DNA of 64,000 bases from Spirosoma telluris (GTDB lineage: Bacteria; Bacteroidota; Bacteroidia; Cytophagales; Spirosomataceae), in assembly GCA_003259005.1 (NCBI GenBank), contig QLII01000001.1, positions 5,881,001-5,945,000 on the forward strand. The letters run 5' to 3'. Positions within the stretch are counted from its first letter, which is position 1. Each line of letters opens with the position of its first letter. The notes beneath the pieces were generated by a model. That model saw only the letters and a list, made by a program, of their open reading frames with translations. It was not told where the DNA came from and did not search any database. Shown in pieces: positions 17,966 to 28,500 of the stretch. Both the position numbers and the translations under genes were made by a program.

Positions 17966-19018
17966 ATGAAAAATCAATTGACTAAATCAATTGCAATTGG
18001 GCTGGTAGCCCTCAGTGTCTGGAACTGTAAAACCTCTGATCCGGAACCAACTCCCTATGAGTCAGGTGTATTTATTCTGAATGCCGGTAATTTTTTCAGC
18101 AATAATGGTACAGTTTCGTTTCTGGCCCGTAACAGCCAAACAGTAGCAACCAATATTTTTCAGGCAGCAAACCCCTCATTAGTGTCGAGCGGTGGCGTAC
18201 AGGGGTATACGGAAGTTAATGGTAAAGGGCTAATTCTGGTTGATAATAGCACAACTGGACAGGATAAAGTGGAAATCGTTGAAGCGGGTACCTTTGTATC
18301 GCGTGCTACGCTAAAAACGCCAGATATTGAAAACCCACGCCAGGTTATTCAGGTTGGCCCTAACAAAGCCTATATTAGTTGCTGGGACGTTTCGGGTTCT
18401 GGTAGTGCGTTTTACAAAGATCCTGGTTATATCGCCGTGGTGGATTTGAACACTAACACCGTTTCGAAAAAAATACCTGCTGTAAAAGGGGCTGAAAAAA
18501 TGGTCGTTTCCGGGACGGAAGCGTTTATCGGAAGTAACACCTACAGTGGTGACCAAACGCTGTTGATTGTTGATGTAAATACGGACACAGAAAAACAACG
18601 TATTGCTTTCGGATCAACGCCTGAGCCAATTGCGCTCGATGCAAATGGAAAATTGTGGATACAGGCGGGTAAAGATCTGGTTCAGCTAGACCCATTGACC
18701 CGGATTGTCGCTAAACGGTTGACTTTTCCTGCGGCCCCCGGTTCTGTAACTATTAGTACCGATAAAAAGTCATTCTACTATACGTTAAGCGGGAAAACCT
18801 ATAATTTGCCAATTGATGCCACCGCAGCATCGGGCAGTATCGTGATAGCCCGGTCATTTAGTACGCTGGCCATCGACCCACAAACTAAACGAATTTATGG
18901 TAGTCAGAGTCCGCTTCTTTATACACAGGCAGGCTATGTAATTCGTTACGAATCCACAGGTACACTGGTTGACTCGGTTAAGGCCGAGATTGCGCCCTCT
19001 GGATTTTATTTCCGATGA
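17966..19018 (+). CDS. BtuG-like surface lipoprotein (YncE/DUF5074-type beta-propeller)
   Basis: The 350-residue protein has an N-terminal lipoprotein signal with Cys21 in LSVWNC followed by TSDPEPTP, then repeated propeller blades of the type PGYIAVVDLNTNTVSKKIPA, QTLLIVDVNTDTEKQRIAFG and LVQLDPLTRIVAKRLTF. It starts 3 bases after btuB. In gut Bacteroides, BtuG propeller lipoproteins on the cell surface bind B12 very tightly and hand it to BtuB; the position and fold make that the best guess here. The lipobox is not canonical at -1 and -3. Confidence 0.82.
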   Translation: MKNQLTKSIAIGLVALSVWNCKTSDPEPTPYESGVFILNAGNFFSNNGTVSFLARNSQTVATNIFQAANPSLVSSGGVQGYTEVNGKGLILVDNSTTGQDKVEIVEAGTFVSRATLKTPDIENPRQVIQVGPNKAYISCWDVSGSGSAFYKDPGYIAVVDLNTNTVSKKIPAVKGAEKMVVSGTEAFIGSNTYSGDQTLLIVDVNTDTEKQRIAFGSTPEPIALDANGKLWIQAGKDLVQLDPLTRIVAKRLTFPAAPGSVTISTDKKSFYYTLSGKTYNLPIDATAASGSIVIARSFSTLAIDPQTKRIYGSQSPLLYTQAGYVIRYESTGTLVDSVKAEIAPSGFYFR

Positions 19019-19746
19019 GTCGTCAACGGGCAATCATGAACTGGAGCGGGGGCAAAGATTCAGCCCTGGCGCTGTATCATAGTCTCCGGTCGCAGCGATG
19101 GGATATACATAAGCTACTGACATCGATAAATGACCAACATGGCCGCATCAGTATGCACGGTGTTCGAACCGATTTGTTAATCGCTCAGGCCGATCGTTTG
19201 GGACTGCCTTTGCAGCTGTTACGGTTGGCAGGCGATGTGTCAATGGAGACCTACAACGCTCAAATGCAGGAGACGCTACAGTTGGTTCGGGAGCAAGGCA
19301 TCACCCATTCGATTTTCGGAGATATTTTTCTGGAGGACCTTCGACAATACCGCGAAAGCCAATTGAAACGGGTAAACCTGACGGGTGAATTTCCGCTCTG
19401 GCAGCGAAATACAACCGAGTTACTTCATGAGTTTGTCGATTTAGGGTTCCGGGCGGTGCTTGTTTGTGTTAATGAGAAACAGCTAGGTGCTGAGTTTGTA
19501 GGACGAGAACTGGATCTGGATTTATTGAAAGAGCTGCCTAAAACGGTTGATCCTTGTGGCGAAAATGGCGAATACCACTCGTTTGTGTATGACGGCCCTA
19601 TTTTCTCCAGTCCCATCCGATTTACCAAAGGAGACATAGTCCGACGAACCTACACGCCATCAGGTGGCACAGATTGCCACGTGGATGACACTGACCGAAG
19701 TTGGGATACAGGTTTCTGGTATCAGGATTTGCTTTTACAGGAATGA
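19015..19746 (+). CDS. DUF71/COG2102 ATP-pyrophosphatase, B12-associated group
   Basis: A 243-residue PP-loop protein with the ATP-binding motif MNWSGGKDSALALYHSL at the start, GRISMHGVRTDLL, IFGDIFLEDLRQYRE and the C-terminal DPCGENGEYHSFVYDGPIF typical of Dph6-like enzymes. Its ATG overlaps the preceding stop by 4 bases, so it is translationally coupled to the lipoprotein gene. Archaeal and eukaryotic members make diphthamide, which bacteria lack. Comparative genomics has placed a bacterial subgroup in B12 salvage, and the riboswitch operon fits that. Reaction unknown. Confidence 0.85.
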   Translation: MSRQRAIMNWSGGKDSALALYHSLRSQRWDIHKLLTSINDQHGRISMHGVRTDLLIAQADRLGLPLQLLRLAGDVSMETYNAQMQETLQLVREQGITHSIFGDIFLEDLRQYRESQLKRVNLTGEFPLWQRNTTELLHEFVDLGFRAVLVCVNEKQLGAEFVGRELDLDLLKELPKTVDPCGENGEYHSFVYDGPIFSSPIRFTKGDIVRRTYTPSGGTDCHVDDTDRSWDTGFWYQDLLLQE

Positions 19747-19771
19747 TGAAATAATCAGGAACTCTCTCGTC

Positions 19772-19828
19772 AAAAAGGCAGAAAGCCGGGTTGGGATTTG
19801 AAATCCTGGTCCGGCTTTTGCCTTTTTT
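19772..19828 (+). terminator. Rho-independent terminator of the cobalamin operon
   Basis: AAAAAGGCAGAAAGCCGG pairs with CCGGCTTTTGCCTTTTTT around a loop that itself can pair (GGGATTTGAAATCC). The T run ends at about 19828, 82 bases after the last gene. Confidence 0.85.
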
Positions 19829-19904
19829 ATGGAGGTGTTATTTCTTTAAAAAGTAACTCGTATTTTCGCCAGTTAACGTTAATCTTTGGTGATAAACAAT
19901 TAGG

Positions 19905-20005
19905 CAAATTTAGATTCTGTGGATTCTTATTGGTTCCATTGGCCTGATAATCAGCTCAAAAAGAATCGCCAGAAGCCATAAGAATCTATAGAATCAAATT
20001 TGGTC
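19905..20005. repeat. Intergenic inverted repeat, AAATTTGATTCT family
   Basis: aaatttagattctgtggatt on the left mirrors aatctatagaatcaaatttg on the right, with a TTATTGG...CTGATAATCAG middle. Similar words appear at 35236-35335 and about 39455-39600. No gene is present. Confidence 0.65.
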
Positions 20006-20068
20006 AACTACTTATAAGGATATTTTACCCTTTACACCCTTTTACCCCTAACCAATACTCACATATCT

Positions 20069-20599
20069 ATGAAACGTAGAGAAGCCTTGCAACAAGCGGC
20101 TCTGATGATGGGCGGCATATTGTCGGCCCCCACATTGGCGGGCGCTATGGGGCGTATTACCAACACGGGGCCAAGCATTGCTGTTTCGGCCGATCAGGAG
20201 AGTCTGCTAGCTGAGGTGGCTGATGTGATTATTCCAACAACCAGCACACCCGGAGCCAAAGCCGCTGGGGCCGAGAAATTCATTGTTCGGGTTATGCGCG
20301 ATTGTTATCCGAAAGCCGATCAGGAGAAGTTTTATGCCGGGCTGGCTAAGCTGGACGCCGATAGCAAAACCAAATTTGGCAAGGAATTCGTGGCCTTAGA
20401 TCCCGCTCAGAAAAACGAGATGGTGAAGCAAACCATGACCGAGGATAAGCCCTTCTTCCTGCGCATGAAAGAACTAACGACAACAGGCTACTTTACGTCC
20501 GAAATCGGAGCGACAAAAGCCCTGGAATACCTGCCTGTACCGGGTCAGTTTAATGGATGTATGCCGCTCAAACCCGGCCAGAAAACCTGGGCGCTTTAA
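20069..20599 (+). CDS. Gluconate 2-dehydrogenase subunit 3 family protein (Tat signal)
   Basis: The 176-residue protein starts MKRREALQQAALMMGGILSA, a twin-arginine signal, followed by LAEVADVIIPTTSTPGAKAA and FIVRVMRDCY, the pattern of the small subunit of membrane-bound gluconate/alcohol-type dehydrogenases. The large flavoprotein is encoded 85 bases downstream. The subunit probably carries the folded complex across the membrane by Tat. No cytochrome c subunit is present nearby. Confidence 0.88.
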   Translation: MKRREALQQAALMMGGILSAPTLAGAMGRITNTGPSIAVSADQESLLAEVADVIIPTTSTPGAKAAGAEKFIVRVMRDCYPKADQEKFYAGLAKLDADSKTKFGKEFVALDPAQKNEMVKQTMTEDKPFFLRMKELTTTGYFTSEIGATKALEYLPVPGQFNGCMPLKPGQKTWAL

Positions 20600-20603
20600 T
20601 GTA

Positions 20604-20680
20604 GTCGACAGTCAATAGTCGTCAGTAATGGTATGCTGGCACTTATCCCTATTGACTGATGACTCGTAACTAACGACTAT
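20604..20680. repeat. Intergenic inverted repeat, gactgac/tagtcgct family
   Basis: tcgacagtcaatagtcgtca on the left and tattgactgatgactcgtaa with actaacgacta on the right share the word set seen at 4340-4407 and 36844-36929. It sits inside the dehydrogenase operon, between the two subunit genes. Confidence 0.6.
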
Positions 20681-20684
20681 CAGC

Positions 20685-22396
20685 ATGAACCTCAATATTG
20701 ATTCGATAAAAGAACAGACCTACGATGCCATTGTGATTGGCTCGGGTATTACGGGTGGATGGGCTTCTAAGGAGCTGACCGAGAAAGGCTTACGGGTGTT
20801 AATGCTCGAAAAAGGCCATCAGCTTGAGCACGTATCGGGCTATGTAAATGCTACGAAAGATCCCTGGCAGACCAAGTATAATGGCCGGCTGACGATGGCG
20901 CAAAAGGAATCGCACCCGAAACTGGCCCGCGATTACCCTTATAATGAAATGACAGAAACCTACTGGATGAAAGATACCGACTCGCTGTATAAAGAAGACA
21001 AGCGGTTCGACTGGTATCGTCCAAATATCGTTGGGGGTAAGTCAATCATGTGGGGCGGCAATCCTATCGGCTGAGCGATATTGATTTCGAAGCCAACGCC
21101 AAAGAAGGAGTCGCCATTGACTGGCCCATTCGCTATAAAGACGTGGCTCCCTGGTATTCCTACGTTGAGAAATTCGTGGGAATTTCGGGGGAGAAACTGA
21201 ACCTGCCGCAATTGCCCGACAGTGAATTCCTGCCACCAATGGAGATGTATTGTGTGGAGAAAGAAGTTCGGAAGCGTATCGAAAAGAACTTCCCTGGCCG
21301 GGTTATGACCATTGGTCGGGTTGCTAACCTCTCAAAAGCCGGTGAAGCCCAGTTGGGCGTTGGCCGCGCTCCCTGTCAGTATAGAAACAAATGCTCGCTT
21401 GGGTGTCCCTACGGTGCTTATTTTAGCACGCAGTCCTGTACGTTGCCGCCAGCCGCTAAAACCGGACGCCTGACGCTACGGCCCGATTCGGTAGTAACGG
21501 AGATACTATACGACGAAAACAAAAAACGGGCAACGGGTGTCCGCATTGTCGATGCGGTTACCCTTCAACCCAAGGAGTACTTCGCGAAAATTGTTTTTGT
21601 GTGCGGTAGTGCGCTCGGATCGACGGCTATTCTACTAAATTCAAAATCTAACCGTTTTCCTAATGGCTTCGGCAATGATTCGGGTGAGTTAGGGCACAAT
21701 CTAATGGATCACCACTTCCGCACGGGCGCATCGGGTGTCTGGGAAGGTGATCTGGACAAGTATTATATTGGTCGACGAGCAAATGGTATTTACGTACCCC
21801 GTTACCGGAATATCGGTACCGATAAGCGGGATTACCTACGCGGTTTTGGTTATCAGGGTGGAGGAAGCCGAACCGGATGGCAGCGTAACATTGCCGAAAT
21901 GAGTTTTGGTGCTGATTATAAAGATGAACTAACCAAACCCGGACCCTGGACAATGGGATTAGGCGGTTTTGGAGAGACATTACCCTATCACGAAAACCGC
22001 ATGTACCTCGATAAGAACGAAAAAGATAAGTGGGGCATGCCACTCGTTGTATTCGACGCTGAGTTGAAGGAGAACGAGAAAAAAATGCGTATAGATATGA
22101 TGAACGATGCCAAAGAAATGCTGGAAGCATCGGGCCTGAAAAACGTCAGATCTTATGATAACGGCTCCTACTTAGGTATGGCGATTCATGAAATGGGAAC
22201 GGCCCGGATGGGACGCGACCCCAAAACGTCGGTGCTGAATGCCAACAATCAGGTTCACGGCGTTAAGAACGTATTCGTAACAGACGGTGCCTGTATGGTC
22301 TCGACTTCGTGCGTAAATCCATCATTAACCTACATGGCGCTTACAGCACGTGCTGCAGATTTTGCTGTCAAAGAAATGAAGAGACAGAATATATAA
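20685..22396 (+). CDS. GMC-family oxidoreductase (gluconate-dehydrogenase-type large subunit), frameshifted near 21052-21055
   Basis: The N-terminus binds FAD (DAIVIGSGITGGWASKEL, then RVLMLEKG). The C-terminus has AIHEMGTARMGRDPKTSVL with the catalytic His region, NVFVTDGACMV and NPSLTYMALTARAADFAVKE, all GMC hallmarks. A four-Cys stretch RNKCSLGCPYGAYFSTQSC is present. The frame breaks in the GGGG run at 21052-21055; one added base gives SIMWGRQSYRLSDIDFEA and a protein of about 570 residues. It oxidises a sugar or alcohol; the exact substrate is unknown. Confidence 0.9.
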
Positions 22397-22409
22397 ACAA
22401 TTGACTACG

Positions 22410-22447
22410 ATCCCCGCTTTACCGAACGATTGGGCATAGCGGGGGAT
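22410..22447 (+). terminator. Hairpin after the GMC gene
   Basis: ATCCCCGCT pairs with AGCGGGGGAT (one bulged G) 14 bases after the GMC stop codon. The T run is weak, so this is a possible terminator only. Confidence 0.5.
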
Positions 22448-22496
22448 TGTTTGTTAACTAAAGTGAAGTACGCGTTGATACTGAATTAAGTGTCTA

Positions 22497-23048
22497 TCAG
22501 ATAGGATATTGCTGTAAGCAAAACTGGTATACTTTCTCCCGTCCGCGTTTAAGTCGCATTTTAACCGCACTGAGTTTAAGATTGTGCAATTTCGCAATCT
22601 CCTCAATACTCATTCCCCCCTCATATTTGAGATCAAGTACTGTGCGTTCATTAGCCGACAGGGTGTTTAATCCCTGCTTGACTAGCTGTAGGGTTTCTTC
22701 ATGCCGTCGGGCTTCTTGCGATTCACTTATGCACTGCTCAAGATTTGCGCTAATTGAAATGGTATTAAATCGCTTAGATAACCGTAATTGATCCGAGCAG
22801 TAGTTGTAGGCGATGGCATGAAGCCAGGTAGAAAAACTAGATCGTTCCTGAAAGGCATCCAACTTATCGAACGCTTTTAGGAAAATATCATGGGTAAAGT
22901 CTTCAGCTTTGTCAGAATCTTTTGTCATAGACAAACATCGACGATATATCTTATTAACGTATCGGTTGTAAATTATTTCAAAACATTGGTTTGGCTTACT
23001 AAGAAGATACTGACGAATCATCTCTTCGTCTGTTAAGGTGGCGTTCAT
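22497..23048 (-). CDS. ECF-type RNA polymerase sigma factor
   Basis: The 183-residue protein has sigma region 2 (FEIIYNRYVNKIYRRCLSMT, DFTHDIFLKAFDKLDAF, RSSFSTWLHAIAYNYCSDQL) and region 4 (LSANERTVLDLKYEGGMSIE, EIAKLHNLKLSAVKMRLKRG). No anti-sigma gene lies next to it on either side, which is unusual for the SusCD-linked ECF factors of this phylum but common for the orphan group. Transcribed towards the GMC gene, with which it converges. Confidence 0.92.
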   Translation of the reverse strand: MNATLTDEEMIRQYLLSKPNQCFEIIYNRYVNKIYRRCLSMTKDSDKAEDFTHDIFLKAFDKLDAFQERSSFSTWLHAIAYNYCSDQLRLSKRFNTISISANLEQCISESQEARRHEETLQLVKQGLNTLSANERTVLDLKYEGGMSIEEIAKLHNLKLSAVKMRLKRGREKVYQFCLQQYPI

Positions 23049-23259
23049 GGTGGAAGTGACAAGTTAAAGTACGGTATTGTAAACGAAAATTGAAATGTTT
23101 TTTTTATATTGTTTTCGTAAGCTCTAAAGTAGTTAATTAAACTGATGAAGATGTAAGTAATAGTAGTTTATAACACTAAATGGTAATTTAAGGCGCTGAC
23201 TGAGTGATTTAAATTACTGAATGCTTTATTGAGTTTATCGTATTTCAACGAGCATCGCA

Positions 23260-23532
23260 CTATTTTGCTAAATCCAGACTCATATGTTTAGCAATTAGTT
23301 GCAAAGAATGAGCCTGTTTATCGGGTGTTCGCACATCAAAAGCTAGCTTTTCAATAGCAGCCAGCGGAAAGATCCAGCCTTGTTGTTTGGGATCCCACTC
23401 CGTGGAACAGTGGATAGCCTCTTCAAATTCAGCTTCAGTCCACTTAGCTAGTGCATTCAATTCATTAAGACGCTTTTTTTGACGATGCAAGATTGAGGCA
23501 ACTTCGGTAGGTACTGACTGTTTCGTTTTCAT
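23260..23532 (-). CDS. Small hypothetical protein (90 residues)
   Basis: The first ATG gives MKTKQSVPTEVASILHRQKK; a longer frame would need TTG at 23557-23559. The product is mixed helical and charged (NELNALAKWTEAEFEEAIHC, KQQGWIFPLAAIEKLAFDVR), with no signal peptide or membrane segment. I do not recognise the family. Its codon use looks like that of its neighbours, which favours a real gene. It is in the same direction as the sigma factor gene but 211 bases upstream. Confidence 0.5.
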   Translation of the reverse strand: MKTKQSVPTEVASILHRQKKRLNELNALAKWTEAEFEEAIHCSTEWDPKQQGWIFPLAAIEKLAFDVRTPDKQAHSLQLIAKHMSLDLAK

Positions 23533-23559
23533 AAAGCTTACCTGGTTTGTCTTATGCAA

Positions 23560-24170
23560 ACGATAGCAAAACCAGAGCCAAACTGTAGCCGGTTAATCTG
23601 ACCAATTATCAAGTATCAAAGCTTGGATAGACTACAAATGGGCTTAACCATTGGATTTTACTAAATGGGTTAGACTAATAATTATGAAAAAGTAACATGT
23701 CAATTAAGCACTTAGCTATTGCTAGTAATGTATTGTCTTTTGTTGTTAAATATTTGATATTGAGGTAATTACCTGATGGGCGGCAATGGCTGCTTCAACA
23801 GTAGCTTGTAACTACTGACTATCTATTTAATAAAAGATTTATGTAGTAAAAAAGTAGGCGATCCGTCTCTTTAGAGCGATCTTAAGTCACCGGCTCCGCC
23901 TTTTGGACCTACTATCGAGAAAGCGTATAATAGTGTCTGTACTTCCATAGAAAATAAATTAGCTTAAGCCTTCCTTCTGGTATACTAGATAATCATGATC
24001 GCCTGCCATTGTCAGTATAATTAACGTCTGGCTTAATCATGGCATTTAGTACAAGTACAAGAATTAAAGCACCGATTATCGCTCGAATCCTACTTATTGT
24101 TCATTCTGACTAGCTTTCCGCGAAATGACAAACCAATTTGGTGGCCTAAACACATAATAACTGTTGGCCA
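23560..24170. other. Long AT-rich intergenic region without a recognised gene
   Basis: No open frame longer than a few tens of codons, no clear hairpin repeat and no recognisable RNA were seen on either strand. It separates the orphan sigma/hypothetical pair from a small membrane protein gene on the other strand, so divergent promoters are expected here. Confidence 0.5.
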
Positions 24171-24395
24171 ATGGTATCTGAACGAGTAAGTCGGTTGAGT
24201 ATCTCACTTTTCCTTGTTGCAGGCTTTTTAACCGGCTTTATAATTTATTGCGCGGCTCTAATTCACTGTGTAAAAACAATTTCGGGAGGCAATTTTAGCC
24301 AGGCTATCTGGGAGACGGCTATTGTGTTACTTTACACGATTCTGGGTATTCGCTTCGGCCACAGAAAAATGATGAATAAGTCATTTAAAATGTAA
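24171..24395 (+). CDS. Small two-TM membrane protein (74 residues)
   Basis: MVSERVSRLSISLFLVAGFL starts a protein with two hydrophobic segments (about residues 9-32 and 46-60) and a basic tail (RFGHRKMMNKSFKM). A convincing terminator follows about 100 bases later, which supports transcription. The family is not recognised. Confidence 0.5.
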   Translation: MVSERVSRLSISLFLVAGFLTGFIIYCAALIHCVKTISGGNFSQAIWETAIVLLYTILGIRFGHRKMMNKSFKM

Positions 24396-24496
24396 TGGAT
24401 ATAAACGCTGGCAAGGTTGTATCTACCAGCGTATTAAATAAGATTGTTAATATATAAATTGCTGAGAAGCGCTTGATTTTCTCGTATACTCTGGTA

Positions 24497-24523
24497 AACT
24501 CCGCCAACTGGCGGAGTTTTTTT
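24497..24523 (+). terminator. Rho-independent terminator
   Basis: AAACTCCGCC and GGCGGAGTTT pair around AACT, followed by a run of T. It lies upstream of the ABC transporter genes and probably ends the transcript of the small membrane protein. Confidence 0.85.
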
Positions 24524-24635
24524 GTGCCTTTTAGGCTTAATACGAACCGTCTGCGAAAGTTTGGCTATAGTTTTTAGTTACTTTTATCATATTCGTCTTT
24601 TTATCTTTTGAACCAAATAGTTCACCCTTTTCTCT

Positions 24636-25550
24636 ATGCAACTCGAAATAAAAGAACTTTCCAAGACCTACTCCAACGGCGTTCGGGCGTTGAAGGGTGT
24701 TTCACTCACAATCAGGCAAGGCATGTTCGGTTTGCTGGGCCCGAATGGCGCAGGCAAGTCTTCTCTTATGCGCACCATTGCCACCCTACAGGAAGCCGAT
24801 AGTGGTAGTGTACAACTCACAGGTTTACCGGAAGGCACCTCTATGCCGGGAGATCTGGACATATTGACCCAGAAAGACGCTGTGCGTCGGGTTCTGGGCT
24901 ATTTGCCACAGGAGTTTGGTGTATATCCACGCGTAACAGCAGAGGCAATGCTCGATCATATTGCGTCGCTTAAAGGCATTGCCAATGGTCGAGAACGGAA
25001 AGAAATTGTGCAGGGACTATTGCAGAAAGTGAATCTGTACGATGTTCGGAAGAAAAACCTTGGCACGTATTCGGGCGGTATGAAACAACGTTTTGGCATT
25101 GCTCAGGCACTTATTGGTAGCCCAAGACTAATTATCGTCGATGAACCCACGGCTGGCCTGGACCCCGCTGAACGAAACCGTTTCCATAACCTGCTCTCTG
25201 AAATCGGCGAAAACACAATCGTTATTCTGTCAACACACATTGTAGAAGACGTTACAAATCTCTGCTCCGACATGGCTATTATTTGTCTCGGTGAAGTGGT
25301 AGCAACGGGTAATCCAAATGATCTGGTGAAGGACCTGACTGGGAAAGTCTGGCAGAAATTTGTCGAAAAATCAGAGATTGATACCTACCGGAAAACACAC
25401 CGGGTTATTTCGACCCAACTTAAAGGGGGTAAAACCCGGATTCATGCGTATAGCGAGGTTCCGCTAACAGACTTCGACGCGGTAACGCCCGATCTGGAAG
25501 ATTTGTACTTCGCGAAGATTACCGAGAAAATGGAAGTAACCACCGTCTAA
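24636..25550 (+). CDS. ABC transporter ATP-binding protein
   Basis: A 304-residue ABC-2-type ATPase with Walker A LLGPNGAGKSSLMR, signature YSGGMKQRFGIAQAL, Walker B LIIVDEPTAGLDP and switch His in ILSTHIVEDV. The last 80 or so residues form the accessory domain common in exporters (CcmA/NatA-like). It is 11 bases upstream of the permease-peptidase gene and should supply its energy. Confidence 0.93.
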   Translation: MQLEIKELSKTYSNGVRALKGVSLTIRQGMFGLLGPNGAGKSSLMRTIATLQEADSGSVQLTGLPEGTSMPGDLDILTQKDAVRRVLGYLPQEFGVYPRVTAEAMLDHIASLKGIANGRERKEIVQGLLQKVNLYDVRKKNLGTYSGGMKQRFGIAQALIGSPRLIIVDEPTAGLDPAERNRFHNLLSEIGENTIVILSTHIVEDVTNLCSDMAIICLGEVVATGNPNDLVKDLTGKVWQKFVEKSEIDTYRKTHRVISTQLKGGKTRIHAYSEVPLTDFDAVTPDLEDLYFAKITEKMEVTTV

Positions 25551-25561
25551 CTACGCAGACA

Positions 25562-28500
25562 ATGTTTGGAGAAATTTTCAAATTTGAGCTAGCGTATCGG
25601 CTAAAACGCCCAGCTACCTACCTCTATGCCCTAATTCTATTCCTGTTTACGTTTCTCTTCGTCATTTACGGCAGTGGTCCGGCATCGGAGAAAACGAACA
25701 TCAACTCGCCCTACGCTATTAGCCAGTTTGTGGTCGTACTGACCATTTTCGGGATGCTCGTGGCATCGGCCATAATGGGTGTGCCTATCTACCGTGACAT
25801 TGAACATAACACTAAAAACTACTATTTTAGCTTTCCTATTACGGAACGTGGCTACGTGCTGGGCCGGTACTTTGGGTCGTTTGTCATACTGTTGGGTATT
25901 ATGGCCGTTGGGATGCTGGCATCGTGATTGGTTCGCTACTAGGGCCAATTTTTAACTTAGCTGACAATACCGAGCGCTTCGGACCGATTCGTTTTCGTGA
26001 CTACGCCTACCCGTTTCTGATGTTTGTTGTGCCGAACATGTTTCTGGTCGGCAGCATTTTCTTTGGGTTAGTGGCTTTCTCAAAACAGGTGTTCACGACC
26101 TACGCGGGTAGTATTCTGCTGTTTATCGCCTATTTGCTGGGGTCTACACTATCCCAGGATCTGGAGAATAAGCAACTGGTAAACCTGCTCGACCCTTTTG
26201 GTTCCTACGCTTATGATACCGCGACCAAATACTGGTCGCCAGTGGAACAAAATACGCTACTGGCACCGCTGGAAGGTGATTTGCTGACCAACCGGCTCAT
26301 TTGGTTAGGTGTGGCACTTCTGGTTTTTGCCTTTACGGTGCTTCGATTTAGTTTTCCTCGCTTCCTGGCTATTAAACTCGGCAAGAAAGCGAAAGACGAA
26401 ACTATGTCTGAAAAAGCGCCAACGCTGGCGAGCTTACCTACGCCAACGCCTGTATTTAAGGTTGGAACATACGTTCGGCAGATGTTTCAGCAGGCTGGGC
26501 TGGAGTTTCGGAGCATTGTACGTGACCCCTATTTCATCGCTATTCTATTGGGGGCAGTGTTGTTCCTGTTTTTAGATGGCTGGTTTGGATCAGAAACCTA
26601 CGGTACACCCTCACTGCCAACGACCTACGCCATGCTCGAAGCGCGCAATGGCACGTTTTTCTTTTTTGTGCTCATTGTCCTGATTTTCTATACGGGAGAG
26701 GTAGTTCACCGGGATAAAGTTGTTCACTATGACACTATCGCCGATGCCCTGCCCGTGCCTGACTGGATGAACTACGGGGCCAAATTACTGTCGATGACCT
26801 ATGTCTGCCTGCTGCTGAGTACGTTGATTATGGTCTCTGGCGTATTGAATCAGACCGTTAAGGGCTATTTTAACTATGAGTTTCCGCTCTACTTCCGGGA
26901 TATTTACGGGATTGCCTTCACGCAGTATTTCCAATTGGTGATGCTGGCGTTTTTCGTACATACGATGGTCAACCAGAAGTTTGTGGGCCATATCGTTACG
27001 CTGGCCACTTATATCGTTATCTGGGCCGTGCCTCAGTTCGCTGAGTTCAACTACCGGCTGGCCATTCCTTTCTCGGGTGGAACGGTGCAGATTTCCGATA
27101 TGAATGGATTTGGTCATTATCTGGCGGCCCTGGCTTCGTTCCGGCTGTACTGGTACGCGTTTGGCGGCATGTTGTTGGTACTAGCTCTCTGGTTCTGGAA
27201 TCGGGGTGCCGACACGGGCTTTAAAGCTCGCTGGCAACTGGCCCGTCAACGCATGGGCCGCCTATCGATGGTTTTGTTTGCGCTTGCGCTGGTTGTGTTT
27301 GTGAGTATGGGGGCCTGGATTTACACCAATGTGAGCGTGAAAAATCATTACCTATCGGCCGATCAGCAGCGGGAATTACAGGCAACATTTGAGAAAACGT
27401 ATCACAAATATGCCAACGTTCTGCAACCTAAAATTACGAGCGCCAAACTCAATGTAGATATCTATCCCGACGATTTTAAGGCGGTGGCATCGGGCGTGTT
27501 TATGATCGTCAACAAGGGTGATCAACCTATCGACTCATTGCATCTGACTATGCCTGCCGACAATTTTCATCGGCAACTGACGAAATTCCTGATCGGTAAT
27601 GAAGCCCCAAAAATGATTCTGAAGGATGAGGATTTAGGCTATTACATTTATCGACTTCCCAAGCGACTCAATCCCGGCGATTCGGCTCAAATGGATATGA
27701 CGGTAATGGGGCAATATGTTGGCTTTAGCAATGCGGGTGATAGTCGGGATGTTGTTTCAAACGGGACATTTTTCAATGTGGGTATTTTCCCTGGTTTTGG
27801 GTATAACGAGGGTCAGGAATTGGGTAGCGACAAATACCGAAAAAAATACGGCTTACCAATCAAACAATGGACGGCTCCAGCCCAGAACGATCCGCGTGGT
27901 CTACGCGACTTTCTGTTCACTGACGATGCCGACTGGGTAACCTTCGAAGGGACCATCTCGACAACTCCCGATCAGACAGCTATTATGCCGGGTGAATTGC
28001 TAAAAACCTGGACAGCAAATGGCCCAGATGGAAAACCGCGCAACTATTTCCAATACAAACTTCCCGGCTTCTCCGATTACTTTTTCAGCATGTGTTCGGC
28101 CAAATACGGTGTGAAACGGGATAAATGGACAGGGCCTGATGGAAAAACGGTAGCGTTGGAAGTCTATCACCACCCCGGACATGACCGTAATCTTGACCGA
28201 TTTATGGCCAGTATGAAGGCGTCCCTGAGTTACTACACGAAGAACTACGCGCCGTTTCCCTATCCGGTGTTGCGCGTGCTTGAGTTCCCCCGCTATGCCG
28301 CTTTCGCGCAGTCGTTCCCTACAACGGTGCCCTATTCGGAGGAGTTTGGCTGGGTCGGTGATTTCCACGATCCAAACAAAACGGATTATGCCTATTATGT
28401 GACGGCCCACGAGGTTGCTCACCAGTGGTGGGGGCACCAGATTATGCCCAGCCGCACGCGGGGGCTAATCAAATTTCGGAGACAATGGCCGAATATTCGG

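Noticed and set aside
21660-22130. Minus-strand frame of 156 codons opposite the GMC gene
   Set aside because: It lies wholly within the strongly supported dehydrogenase gene and has no domain.
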